In this document: piece by piece, positions 33,545-41,507 of the stretch
How positions within the stretch are numbered: position 1 is the stretch's first letter
Layout: the number at the start of each line of letters is the position of its first letter
Assembly: GCF_022869785.1 (NCBI RefSeq)
Contig: NZ_CP094997.1
Coordinates: 6,205,001 to 6,269,000 of the forward strand
Length of the DNA: 64,000 bases
Direction: 5' to 3'
Origin: Dyadobacter chenwenxiniae
Lineage (GTDB): Bacteria > Bacteroidota > Bacteroidia > Cytophagales > Spirosomataceae
Made by a program: the position numbers and the translations under genes
The notes under the pieces: generated by a model
Told to the model about the DNA's origin: nothing
Database searches by the model: none
What the model saw: the letters and a program-made list of their open reading frames with translations, nothing else

Positions 33545-34309
33545 ATGAAAAAACTAATCCTGACCGCATTCAGCCTTGCAACGGCATTTGCTGCACATGC
33601 CCAGTTGCAACCTGCCAAGCAAACTCCTGAATCAAGTGAATTATGGAGCCCGGTTCCCCGCGTTGTAACGCCTGGTAAACCGTCTACGGCTGTTTCCGGT
33701 TTTACTGCACCTTCCGACGCAATCGTATTGTTTGACGGTAAAAATCTGGATGCGTGGGTTTCTGGTAAAGACGGCAAAGCGGCTGCACCCTGGACTGTTG
33801 GAGACGGCGCAATGACCGTTGCCCCTAAATCCGGTGACATTCAAACGAAACAAACATTTGGCGATTACCAGCTGCATATCGAATGGCGTACGCCTGCGAA
33901 AGTGGAAGGAAACAGCCAGGGACGTGGAAACAGCGGTATTTTTATGCAAGGGATTTATGAGTTGCAGGTTTTAGACAGCTATAATAACCCAACGTATTCG
34001 AATGGACAGGCGGGATCTATTTACAAGCAAACCATGCCGCTTGTGAATGCAACCGTAGGACCAGGAGAATGGCAGACTTATGACGTTGTTTACACAGCGC
34101 CTCATTTCAATAAGGATGGCCAAATGACGATTCCTCCTTACATTACAGTGATCCACAATGGTGTTTTGGTTCAAAACCACACCATGATCCAGGGAACGAC
34201 TCCTTATGTAGGCCAGCCAGTGATTGAGCCACACGGAAAAGGCCCGATCAAATTACAAGATCACAACAATACGACAAGCTTCCGTAACATCTGGATACGC
34301 GAGCTGTAA
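33545..34309 (+). CDS. Exported DUF1080 (3-ketoglycoside hydrolase-type) protein
   Basis: A 254-residue secreted single-domain DUF1080 protein. The ATG at 33545 starts MKKLILTAFSLATAFAAHAQ, a clean signal peptide; an in-frame TTG at 33533 is less likely. The domain reads IVLFDGKNLDAWVSGKDGK, FGDYQLHIEWRTP, GRGNSGIFMQGIYELQVLDS, WQTYDVVYTAPHF and GPIKLQDHNNTTSFRNIWI, close to full length for the family. It is divergent from the DUF1080-PA14 gene across 190 bases, so the two transcripts may share regulation. Family members have been linked to hydrolysis of 3-keto-sugars; the actual substrate is unknown. Confidence 0.85.
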   Translation: MKKLILTAFSLATAFAAHAQLQPAKQTPESSELWSPVPRVVTPGKPSTAVSGFTAPSDAIVLFDGKNLDAWVSGKDGKAAAPWTVGDGAMTVAPKSGDIQTKQTFGDYQLHIEWRTPAKVEGNSQGRGNSGIFMQGIYELQVLDSYNNPTYSNGQAGSIYKQTMPLVNATVGPGEWQTYDVVYTAPHFNKDGQMTIPPYITVIHNGVLVQNHTMIQGTTPYVGQPVIEPHGKGPIKLQDHNNTTSFRNIWIREL

Positions 34310-34346
34310 GCGACCGACGCCCGGCGGATTTCAGGAACAATAATTG

Positions 34347-34386
34347 AAAGGCTTAAACGGTTTAAAACATCGTTTAAGCCTTTTTT
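34347..34386 (+). terminator. Rho-independent terminator
   Basis: AAAGGCTTAAACG (34347-34359) pairs perfectly with CGTTTAAGCCTTT (34371-34383), and the T-run continues to 34386. It follows the DUF1080 gene by 37 bases. Confidence 0.87.
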
Positions 34387-34441
34387 CATTTCCAGGTTAT
34401 TCATATATTAATGTACTTATTGCCGAAAGAACATTGTTGCC

Positions 34442-35008
34442 ATGCAGGAGATTGAGCCTTATTACAATTGGGAAAAACATTATATAGCCAGCCACGATGA
34501 GAAGTCGCCCTTCTTTGGCCGGACTTACAATTTAGATTATTACGAAAACGCGATTTACGGTTACTACATTCATCCGTTATGGGACGAAATAGGCTCTGAA
34601 ACGCTGTATGTGAAGATTCTTTTCGCTGATTATAACAAACGCTTTGCGATCATTGAATTGTTTGGCGAGTGGAATGACGCGCTGCACAATGACATTATGT
34701 TTTTTAAGCGTCAGGTCGTTGATCCGCTTGTGAATGAGGGCATTAACCAGTTTATTTTAATGGGTGAAAATGTGCTCGACTTTCACGGAAGCGAGGATGA
34801 TTATTACGCCGAATGGTTTGACGACATTGAAGACGGTTGGATCGCCGCGGTGAATTTCAGGGAACACGTGGAGGAGCAATGGAAGAAATTCCGGCTGGAT
34901 TACTACATCAATTTCGGGGGAACATTGCAACTGAACAACTGGCGAACATTGATGCCTGAGCCTTTCTATGAGCTCATTAAAAAATTGATGATTAGAAGGT
35001 TAGAGTAA
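34442..35008 (+). CDS. Conserved protein of unknown function
   Basis: An unrecognised 188-residue soluble protein that is rich in aromatic and acidic residues. It starts MQEIEPYYNWEKHYIASHDE and contains FFGRTYNLDYYENAIYGYYI, KILFADYNKRFAIIELFGEW, GINQFILMGENVLDFHGSED and DYYAEWFDDIEDGWIAAVNF, ending in a basic LIKKLMIRRLE. There is no signal peptide, membrane segment or catalytic motif I can name. Intact coding bias and placement between two terminated units support a real gene. It precedes the LEA-like gene by 93 bases. Confidence 0.75.
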   Translation: MQEIEPYYNWEKHYIASHDEKSPFFGRTYNLDYYENAIYGYYIHPLWDEIGSETLYVKILFADYNKRFAIIELFGEWNDALHNDIMFFKRQVVDPLVNEGINQFILMGENVLDFHGSEDDYYAEWFDDIEDGWIAAVNFREHVEEQWKKFRLDYYINFGGTLQLNNWRTLMPEPFYELIKKLMIRRLE

Positions 35009-35101
35009 TAGAAAAGCGGTGTTGTTGCTTGCAACGTTGCCAACTCCTTTGTAGCTTTCGAGATCAACCTTTATAAAATATCCACCTTAAACTCCTTTCC
35101 A

Positions 35102-36013
35102 ATGGCTGAAAACGAAAACCCCACACCCGAAGAAGTGACCGAATCGCTTCAGAAGAAAGCAGAAGAGTTAAAAGAGCAAGCTGCCGAAAGAAAAGAGGAG
35201 ATCGTAGATAGTGCAGAGGAAATTAATGAAGAGGCAGCGATATTCGAGACAGAAAAAGTGGACGAACTGGAGGAGGCCGCAGCAGGCGCAATCGACGAGG
35301 CCGATACAGCAGCTGATGGAATTAAGTCTGAGGTCTACGAAACTTTGGATGATTTGAAAGCAGCAGGCGAATCGAAATTCGATCAGACTAAGGACGAAGC
35401 GCTCGAACTGGAAGCACAGGCAGAAAATAAGGTGGAAGAAGTAAGATCGGTTGCGGCGGATAAGGTTGACGATTTTGAAGTGGCGGCGGCTGACAAAACG
35501 GAAGAAGCAAAAGAAATCGTGGCCTCCATTAAAGAGGAAGCGGCTGCGAAAGTAGATGAAGTGAAAGCGCAGGCAACCGAAAAGGCAGAAGAAATAAAAG
35601 AGGCTGCGACCGAAAAAGCCGAAGAGGTAAAGTCAGGCTTTTCCCAGAAAACGGAGCAGTTGCAGAATGAGGTGGAATTGAATATTGCGGCCGGACGCGT
35701 AAAAGCGGAAGAAATTTATTCCGATCTAAGCGAGAAAGCAGGTGATCTCAAAGAGGCAGCGGCTGAAAAATATGACGACATTAAGGAAGCAGCAGCGGAT
35801 AAATACAATGATTTGAAAGAAGACTTGCAGGAAGCTTTTGAAGAAACGAAAGCTATCGCAGCGGAAAAACTTGCAGAAGCACAGCTCAAAGCCGAAGAAC
35901 TAAGGGCAAAAGCCACCGAAGAATTTCAGGAAGCGAAGGAAGCAGCGTCCGAAAAAATTGTTGAAACCAAAGCAAAAGCAAAAGGTTTCTGGGCAAGGTT
36001 ATTTGGAAATTGA
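35102..36013 (+). CDS. LEA-like Lys/Glu/Ala-rich helical repeat protein
   Basis: A 303-residue protein made almost entirely of Ala, Glu, Lys and Asp in an 11-residue periodicity, e.g. KAEEIKEAATEKAEEVKSGF and AAAEKYDDIKEAAADKYNDL. It would form one long amphipathic helix or coiled coil, as in group 3 LEA and apolipoprotein-like proteins. It ends in KAKGFWARLFGN, a short aromatic/basic tail. There is no signal peptide. Such proteins are linked to desiccation, cold or osmotic protection; that role is inferred. It is followed by its own terminator (36031-36065). Confidence 0.78.
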   Translation: MAENENPTPEEVTESLQKKAEELKEQAAERKEEIVDSAEEINEEAAIFETEKVDELEEAAAGAIDEADTAADGIKSEVYETLDDLKAAGESKFDQTKDEALELEAQAENKVEEVRSVAADKVDDFEVAAADKTEEAKEIVASIKEEAAAKVDEVKAQATEKAEEIKEAATEKAEEVKSGFSQKTEQLQNEVELNIAAGRVKAEEIYSDLSEKAGDLKEAAAEKYDDIKEAAADKYNDLKEDLQEAFEETKAIAAEKLAEAQLKAEELRAKATEEFQEAKEAASEKIVETKAKAKGFWARLFGN

Positions 36014-36030
36014 TTTGATTAAATGCTGAA

Positions 36031-36065
36031 AAAAAACCTGTTGGGCTCGTTCTGACAGGTTTTTT
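36031..36065 (+). terminator. Rho-independent terminator after the LEA-like gene
   Basis: AAAAAACCTGT (36031-36041) pairs with ACAGGTTTTT (36055-36064) around a 13-base loop, ending in T. It separates the LEA-like gene from the RiPP locus. Confidence 0.83.
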
Positions 36066-36159
36066 GAGTTTATACTAAAATTAATATCAGCGGTTACAAC
36101 CAAATGAATTTGAATTGAATCTTTTAAATATATTTCAATTCACCTTACAGATAATCGTT

Positions 36160-36315
36160 ATGAAAATCTCGAAATCAGTTCTTCAGGCAGTTGCCGTGGC
36201 AGTTACAGTTACCGCACTGGCCACCGCTTGCACCGACAGCTCAGTAAAGCCGGATGGCGAAAAAACAAGCAAAATTAAAACCATGGACAGCTGCCCGGCT
36301 TGTGGCATGGGCTGA
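36160..36315 (+). CDS. Putative MNIO-class RiPP precursor (chryseobasin/bufferin-like)
   Basis: A 51-residue peptide, MKISKSVLQAVAVAVTVTAL followed by ATACTDSSVKPDG and ending KTMDSCPACGMG. It has a Lys-containing start, a hydrophobic export segment and a possible lipobox Cys24 (ATAC). A Lys/Ser linker leads to a terminal CPACG with Cys45 and Cys48. The MNIO enzyme gene begins 22 bases downstream. MNIO enzymes (MbnB, TglH, ChrH, bufferin enzymes) modify peptide cysteines, so Cys45/Cys48 are the predicted targets and Cys24 a possible lipid anchor. The ATG at 36160 is preferred over 36115 because it starts the signal. Near-promoter elements (TGAATTTG at 36105, TATATTTC near 36129) are weak. Confidence 0.75.
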   Translation: MKISKSVLQAVAVAVTVTALATACTDSSVKPDGEKTSKIKTMDSCPACGMG

Positions 36316-36337
36316 TCCACTAAAATGGTAAAACTGT

Positions 36338-37471
36338 ATGTCCGGAATTTATTCCTCCATTGCCTGCAACCTGGATGCCCACATTTTACAGGCAGCACTG
36401 CCGTTGTTTGAGCAGGAAAAAGTGGAGGCAATTGAATGGTCTTTCGATACACTTTTCAAATTCAGTGAAATCCCGGCTTGGTTCATCGATCTTGTCAGTG
36501 AATTCAGCAGACATGACCGGCTGATCGGACACGGCGTATACTTTTCGCTATTTTCGGGAAAATGGTCTTCTGAGCAGCAGGAATGGCTTCATAAACTTCA
36601 AAAATTGTCCAGGGAGTTTCAGTTCGATCATATCACCGAGCATTTCGGTTTTATGACTGGCGAAGATTTTCACAAAGGCGCCCCGATCAGCATTCCGTTC
36701 ACGTCCCGTACGCTGGCACTCGGAAAAGACAGGCTGCAAAGGATACAGGATGCGTGTAAATGTCCCGTGGGACTCGAAAATCTGGCTTTTTCCTATTCAC
36801 TGGATGAGGTGAAAAAACATGGCGAGTTTCTGGATCAACTGGTAGAAAGTGTCAATGGTTTTATCATTCTCGACCTCCATAACATATACTGCCAGGTTCA
36901 CAATTTCAACATTGATTTCGACTATATCATTAAGCTGTATCCGCTCGACAGGGTCAGGGAAATGCACATTTCGGGCGGAAGCTGGGACGAAACGCTGGCA
37001 GATTCCGGCAGGCAGGTAAGGCGCGATACGCATGACGAACGCGTTCCTGAGGCCGTTTTTGAATTTTTGGGCAAAGCCATTCCAAGATGCGAAAATCTGA
37101 AATACGTCGTGATGGAGCAAATGGGGACAGCGCTGGACACGCTTGAAAGTCAGGCGGCTTTCCAATCGGACTTTTTTAGAATGGACAGCATTATCAAAGA
37201 AGCAAGAACTTGTTTCGATCCAAAGATTAAAAACTCATTTGCCCCAACAAACAGGTCTGCCGACATTATACCACTGGAAGATCATGATTTGTACAAACAG
37301 CAACTTCAACTTTCGCATATCCTGGAAACAGCCGGCAGCGTGAGCGAGGCGCAGGCCCTGCTGCGTGCCTCGAGCCTGAATGATACGGCGTGGGGAGTTG
37401 ACAGTTGGGCTCCTTATATGCTACAAACAGCCATTTCAATCGCCCGGAAGTGGAAAAACGGCTTTGCGTAA
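36338..37471 (+). CDS. Multinuclear non-haem iron oxidase (DUF692/MNIO)
   Basis: A 377-residue TIM-barrel protein of the DUF692 family, enzymes that use two or three irons and O2 to rework cysteines of ribosomal peptides. Likely metal-binding residues stand in order: His65 (IGHGVYFS), His98/Glu101 (FDHITEHFGF), Glu147/Asn148 (VGLENLAFSY), Asp179/His181/Asn182 (LDLHNIYC), His210 (REMHISGG), Asp230-His232 (RRDTHDERVPE) and Glu260 (VVMEQMG). Residues 295-377 form an extra helical extension beyond the barrel that may recognise the peptide, since no separate partner protein gene follows. The adjacent upstream 51-residue peptide is the obvious substrate. Confidence 0.85.
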   Translation: MSGIYSSIACNLDAHILQAALPLFEQEKVEAIEWSFDTLFKFSEIPAWFIDLVSEFSRHDRLIGHGVYFSLFSGKWSSEQQEWLHKLQKLSREFQFDHITEHFGFMTGEDFHKGAPISIPFTSRTLALGKDRLQRIQDACKCPVGLENLAFSYSLDEVKKHGEFLDQLVESVNGFIILDLHNIYCQVHNFNIDFDYIIKLYPLDRVREMHISGGSWDETLADSGRQVRRDTHDERVPEAVFEFLGKAIPRCENLKYVVMEQMGTALDTLESQAAFQSDFFRMDSIIKEARTCFDPKIKNSFAPTNRSADIIPLEDHDLYKQQLQLSHILETAGSVSEAQALLRASSLNDTAWGVDSWAPYMLQTAISIARKWKNGFA

Positions 37472-37561
37472 AAAATGCTTGTGTTACTAATATGCTGATT
37501 GGTAATGATTCACGGCTTGATTTTTTAACTTTATGTTTTTCCACTAAAAATCTGCCTGTTA

Positions 37562-39208
37562 ATGTCACAACAAACATTTTCACTTCCTTATAAGCATCCA
37601 ATTGTTCCGGATAAAAAATACCAGAAATCAGTTGTTTATTTCTCAATGGAATTCGCCGTCGATCAGGCTTTAAAGATATACTCGGGAGGTCTTGGGTTTC
37701 TTGCCGGGTCACACATGCGGAGCGTGTATGCACTGAAGCAGAATTTGATAGGCGTAGGCATGCTTTGGAAATATGGCTATTACGACCAGGGAAGGAAAAA
37801 GGACGGCAGTATGCAGCCCGAATTCAGGGAGAAGATGTATTCTTTTCTTGTTGACACAAAGATCCGGTTTCAGATTCCGGTTATGGGCCAAAATGTATGG
37901 GTAGCGGCCTATTATCTGCCTCCGGATGTATTTCAATCGGCGCCATTGTTCCTCCTCACCACCGATACCGATGGAAATGACGAAACGACGCGGGCAATCA
38001 GTTATTCCTTGTATGATGCAGATGTAACTTACAAAGTGGCGCAATGTATGGTGCTTGGCATCGGTGGTGCGCGTTTGCTTGAAGAATTGAGTTACGAACC
38101 GGATGTTTATCATTTTAATGAAGCGCACGCAGTTTCGGCGATTTTTCATTTGTTTAAAAAATATAAAAAAGTCCCTGAGGTCAAAAAACGGGTCGTTTTT
38201 ACAACACATACGCCTGAGGAAGCCGGGAATGAAAAACATGACATTCATTTTCTTCAAAAGCTGGGTTTCTTTTCAGGCCTGGATCTGGGGACAGTCCGGA
38301 AGATCAGCGGGATCAAAGACGACATTTTCAACCATTCGCTGGCCGCGTTAAGTCTCAGCAGAAAGGCCAATGGCGTTTCCAAGCTTCACGGCGAAGTTTC
38401 CCGGCATATGTGGCAATCACATCCGAAAATTGCAGAAATCGATCATATTACCAATGCGCAGAATAATGCTTATTGGGTTGATAGTGAGCTCGAAAAAGCG
38501 CGCATTGCAAAGGATTCCGGGCGAATTGCTGAACGCAAGAAAGAGCTGAAAAAGATTTTGTTCAAAACCGTTGCCGATCAATGCGGTAAAATATTTGACC
38601 CAAATGTGCTTACCGTTGTATGGGCACGCAGGTTTGCTGCTTATAAAAGGCCGGATATGCTCATTTGGGACATGGAACGCTTTCGGAAAATGATGGAGAA
38701 CAAAGAGCAGCCCATTCAGGTGATCTGGGCAGGTAAGCCCTATCCGAAAGACGAAGGCGCGGTGAACACATTCAACCATTTGTTTTACCAGAGCCACCAT
38801 TTCCCGAATATGGCTGTGCTGACTGGTTACGAACTGGCGCTTTCTAAATTACTAAAGGATGGTTCAGACGTTTGGCTTAATACACCCGTTGTTACCCGAG
38901 AAGCTTCCGGAACCAGCGGAATGACCGCGGCAATGAATGCTTCATTGAACTTGTCAACATTCGACGGCTGGATCTGCGAATTTTCAAAAGATGGCGAGAA
39001 TTCCTTTTTGCTGCCCGTTGCCGAAGGCGATGACATTAATAAGCAGGATTGCGACAATCTTATGCAAAAACTCGAAAGCACCGTAATCCCGACCTATTAC
39101 GCAAACCCACAAAAATGGCAGGAAATGGTGCTCAACAGCATGAACGATGTCAGCGTGGAATTTAACTCCGACCGCATGGCGCGGGAGTATTATGAGAAGC
39201 TTTATTAA
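37562..39208 (+). CDS. glgP: Alpha-glucan phosphorylase family protein (GT35-like)
   Basis: A 548-residue protein of the short bacterial alpha-glucan phosphorylase group. It begins KSVVYFSMEFAVDQALKIYS, followed by GGLGFLAGSHMRS, then YHFNEAHAVSAI, FTTHTPEEAGNEKHD, VVWARRFAAYKRPDM and VIWAGKPYP. The region that binds PLP in phosphorylases reads REASGTSGMTAAMNASLNLS: the position held by the PLP lysine (GMK or NMK) is Thr455 here. Catalysis by the standard phosphorylase mechanism is therefore doubtful, and the protein may be a regulatory or altered-specificity member. No glycogen synthase or branching enzyme is adjacent. Confidence 0.82.
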   Translation: MSQQTFSLPYKHPIVPDKKYQKSVVYFSMEFAVDQALKIYSGGLGFLAGSHMRSVYALKQNLIGVGMLWKYGYYDQGRKKDGSMQPEFREKMYSFLVDTKIRFQIPVMGQNVWVAAYYLPPDVFQSAPLFLLTTDTDGNDETTRAISYSLYDADVTYKVAQCMVLGIGGARLLEELSYEPDVYHFNEAHAVSAIFHLFKKYKKVPEVKKRVVFTTHTPEEAGNEKHDIHFLQKLGFFSGLDLGTVRKISGIKDDIFNHSLAALSLSRKANGVSKLHGEVSRHMWQSHPKIAEIDHITNAQNNAYWVDSELEKARIAKDSGRIAERKKELKKILFKTVADQCGKIFDPNVLTVVWARRFAAYKRPDMLIWDMERFRKMMENKEQPIQVIWAGKPYPKDEGAVNTFNHLFYQSHHFPNMAVLTGYELALSKLLKDGSDVWLNTPVVTREASGTSGMTAAMNASLNLSTFDGWICEFSKDGENSFLLPVAEGDDINKQDCDNLMQKLESTVIPTYYANPQKWQEMVLNSMNDVSVEFNSDRMAREYYEKLY

Positions 39209-39284
39209 ACGGGGTGTCTCAAAAATTCTGCGGTTTTACCAAGCGCTAAGAAATTGCTAAATTGCTTCCTTAAACATACTCATC

Positions 39285-39884
39285 ATGGATACATCACTGA
39301 TCACAATGCCCGTGACCTTCAAAGTGGGGGATATCATGAGTGAAGATGAGTTTTTCCGGTTCTGCCAGATGAACGACACGCTAAGCTTTGAGCGGGATAA
39401 AAACGGAAATATCATTTTTATGTCCCCGACAGGAAGCTTTACAGGAAAGTTTAATTTACGTATAGCTAATATCATATTCAATTGGCTTGATCGCAATGCG
39501 GTTGCCGGCGAATTATTTGACTCTTCAACAGGCTTTACACTTCCTAATAGCGCTGTACGTTCCCCGGACTTGTCCTGGGTTTCCAAGGCCAAGTGGGATA
39601 CATTATCCGAAGATGAGAAAGAGAAATTTGCCCCGGTTTGCCCCGACTTTATCATTGAAGTGCGTTCCAAATCAGACGATTTGAGATATTTGCAGGATAA
39701 GATGCAGGAATATATAAATAACGGCTGCCAGCTCGCATGGCTGATTGATCGTTTCAGCCAGCAGGTTTTAATTTACAGCCAAGGCAACGAAGTGCAGACA
39801 ATTAAGAGCTTGGACGTTCAGCTTTCGGGCGATCCGGTTTTTCCTGGATTTGTGCTGGACCTTTCGGCCATCGAAAAATCCTGA
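39285..39884 (+). CDS. Uma2 family (DUF820) endonuclease-like protein
   Basis: A 199-residue PD-(D/E)XK-fold protein of the Uma2/DUF820 family, common in cyanobacteria and Bacteroidetes. Motifs are LRIANIIFNWLDR, the catalytic-type PDLSWV, PDFIIEVRSKSDDL with Asp and Glu, and DKMQEYINNGCQLAWLID. Nuclease activity is assumed from the fold, but the biological role of this family is not established. Its stop is three bases from that of the convergent RmlD-like gene, with no hairpin between them. Confidence 0.85.
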   Translation: MDTSLITMPVTFKVGDIMSEDEFFRFCQMNDTLSFERDKNGNIIFMSPTGSFTGKFNLRIANIIFNWLDRNAVAGELFDSSTGFTLPNSAVRSPDLSWVSKAKWDTLSEDEKEKFAPVCPDFIIEVRSKSDDLRYLQDKMQEYINNGCQLAWLIDRFSQQVLIYSQGNEVQTIKSLDVQLSGDPVFPGFVLDLSAIEKS

Positions 39885-39887
39885 GCA

Positions 39888-40796
39888 TTAACTTCCAATC
39901 TGCTTTGCCAGTAAAGCAATTCCTTCCCGAAATGTGCGCGGTTCATAGCCGAGTATGTTTCGGGATTTTTTTAAGTCAAACCCGGTTCTCGGCGGGCGGG
40001 GGGCTGGTTGGGAGAATGATGAGGCGTCTGTGGGGGAAATGAGCGATTTGTCTAACGCAAAATAATCTGCGGTCATGATCGCCATTTCGTAAGGGGTCAG
40101 AAAGTCTTTGCCTGATATGTGATAAATGCCTTGTGCGCCCTGGTCCGCAATCAAAAAGCATCCCATCGCAAGATCTTCGGCCAATGTCGGCGTACGGAAT
40201 TGATCCGTAACAACCTTGATCGCCTTCCCCTCTTCCAATGATTTTTTAACCCAAAGGATAATATTGCTCCGGCTCATATCGTGTGCAATGCCATATACAA
40301 GCACCGTACGTGCGATAGCCCACCGAATGCCGGAATGCATAACGGCTTTTTCGGCAGCGTATTTGCTCCAGCCATAGAAGCTGATCGGGTTAGGCTCATC
40401 TTCTTCGCTGTATGGGCCGGAAGTTCCGTCGAAGATGAAGTCGGTGGAAACGTGTTCGAGAAAAATATCGTGCTTTTTGCAAGCAGCGATTAGGATTTCA
40501 ACAGCTGTAACATTCAGCTTCCAGCAGGCGTCTTTCTCCATTTCGCATTGATCCACATTGGTCATGGCGGCTGTGTGGATAATGACCTGCGGCTTTACCT
40601 GGTTAAGGACGTCATCCACCTCCCCGGCGTCGGTCACATCCATTTGCATATAGCGATAGCCTTCGGAAATGCCTAACCGGTTCTCGCCTTTTGCAGTAGC
40701 AAATATCTCGTAATGTTCGTTGTTAGCGAGCAAATCCACCAGCTTCTGTCCAAGCAGACCGTTCGAACCGGTGATCAGTATTCGTTTTTTTTGCAT
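39888..40796 (-). CDS. RmlD-like NAD(P)-dependent sugar-nucleotide reductase
   Basis: A 302-residue extended SDR protein. The N-terminal ILITGSNGLLGQKLVDLL binds the dinucleotide, HTAAMTNVDQCE is the RmlD-type loop, and the active-site YxxxK is YGWSKYAAEK, preceded by STDFIFDG. It is most like dTDP-4-dehydrorhamnose reductase, but no rmlA, rmlB or rmlC gene is near, so it may act in another pathway. Its ATG overlaps the stop of the upstream cyclophilin gene as TAATG, implying translational coupling. Confidence 0.82.
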   Translation of the reverse strand: MQKKRILITGSNGLLGQKLVDLLANNEHYEIFATAKGENRLGISEGYRYMQMDVTDAGEVDDVLNQVKPQVIIHTAAMTNVDQCEMEKDACWKLNVTAVEILIAACKKHDIFLEHVSTDFIFDGTSGPYSEEDEPNPISFYGWSKYAAEKAVMHSGIRWAIARTVLVYGIAHDMSRSNIILWVKKSLEEGKAIKVVTDQFRTPTLAEDLAMGCFLIADQGAQGIYHISGKDFLTPYEMAIMTADYFALDKSLISPTDASSFSQPAPRPPRTGFDLKKSRNILGYEPRTFREGIALLAKQIGS

Positions 40797-41503
40797 TAAG
40801 CTTCGTATTGCCAGCCGTATTTCTTAGTGATCTTTTTCTTCTTCATTTTTTTGACAGACACTTTCATCGAAACGTTTTTCTCAGGCCTGTCACGCTCGTC
40901 TTTTTCAACCGCTCCGATCTTATCAATCACCTCCATTCCATCAATAACTTGTCCGAAAACGGTGTAAGCACCATCCAAATGTGGTGTTCCTCCTATGGTT
41001 TCATAAACTTTCCTCTGCGAGTCCGTTAGCTTTCGGGCGGCACGGGCTGCCTGTTTGTTTAAATCATTTTTGCTCCATTTCCTTCCCTGGACAATGTAAA
41101 ACTGGCATCCGCTAGATTCTTTTGCCGGGTTATTATCGCGCGCTGCTGCTAATGCGCCCTTTTGGTGGAACAGTTTGGGACTGAATTCCGCCGGGATTTT
41201 ATAGCCGTTATCACCTTTCCCAAGCATATCGTCCGGCTTGGCATTTCTTGAATTCGGGTCGCCGCCCTGGATCATGAAATCGTCGATAACCCGATGGAAA
41301 AGCAGTCCATCGTAAAATTTATCTTTTGAAAGTTTAAGAAAATTAGCCTTATGCTTCGGTGTTTCATCAAACAGAATCACCCTTATGGTGCCCATCTCAG
41401 TCTTTATCGTTACGACTTCGTCTTTTTTCGAGCTTTTTTGGGCAAAAACGCCCACAGAAAACAGGCATAATGCTGCCAGAAGTAATGATTTTTTGATTTT
41501 CAT
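40796..41503 (-). CDS. Exported cyclophilin-type peptidyl-prolyl isomerase
   Basis: A 235-residue periplasmic PPIase. The ATG at 41503 starts MKIKKSLLLAALCLFSVGVF with a signal peptide, and places the gene four bases after the preceding lipoprotein gene; the longer frame to 41545 would overlap it. The cyclophilin core reads GTIRVILFDETPKHKANFLK, FYDGLLFHRVIDDFMIQGGD, SSGCQFYIVQG and YTVFGQVIDGMEVIDKI. It has the bacterial insert with KLTDSQRKVYETIGGTPHLD. It helps fold exported proteins and lies in a cluster with a lipoprotein and an RmlD-like reductase. Confidence 0.9.
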   Translation of the reverse strand: MKIKKSLLLAALCLFSVGVFAQKSSKKDEVVTIKTEMGTIRVILFDETPKHKANFLKLSKDKFYDGLLFHRVIDDFMIQGGDPNSRNAKPDDMLGKGDNGYKIPAEFSPKLFHQKGALAAARDNNPAKESSGCQFYIVQGRKWSKNDLNKQAARAARKLTDSQRKVYETIGGTPHLDGAYTVFGQVIDGMEVIDKIGAVEKDERDRPEKNVSMKVSVKKMKKKKITKKYGWQYEA

Positions 41504-41507
41504 AATT

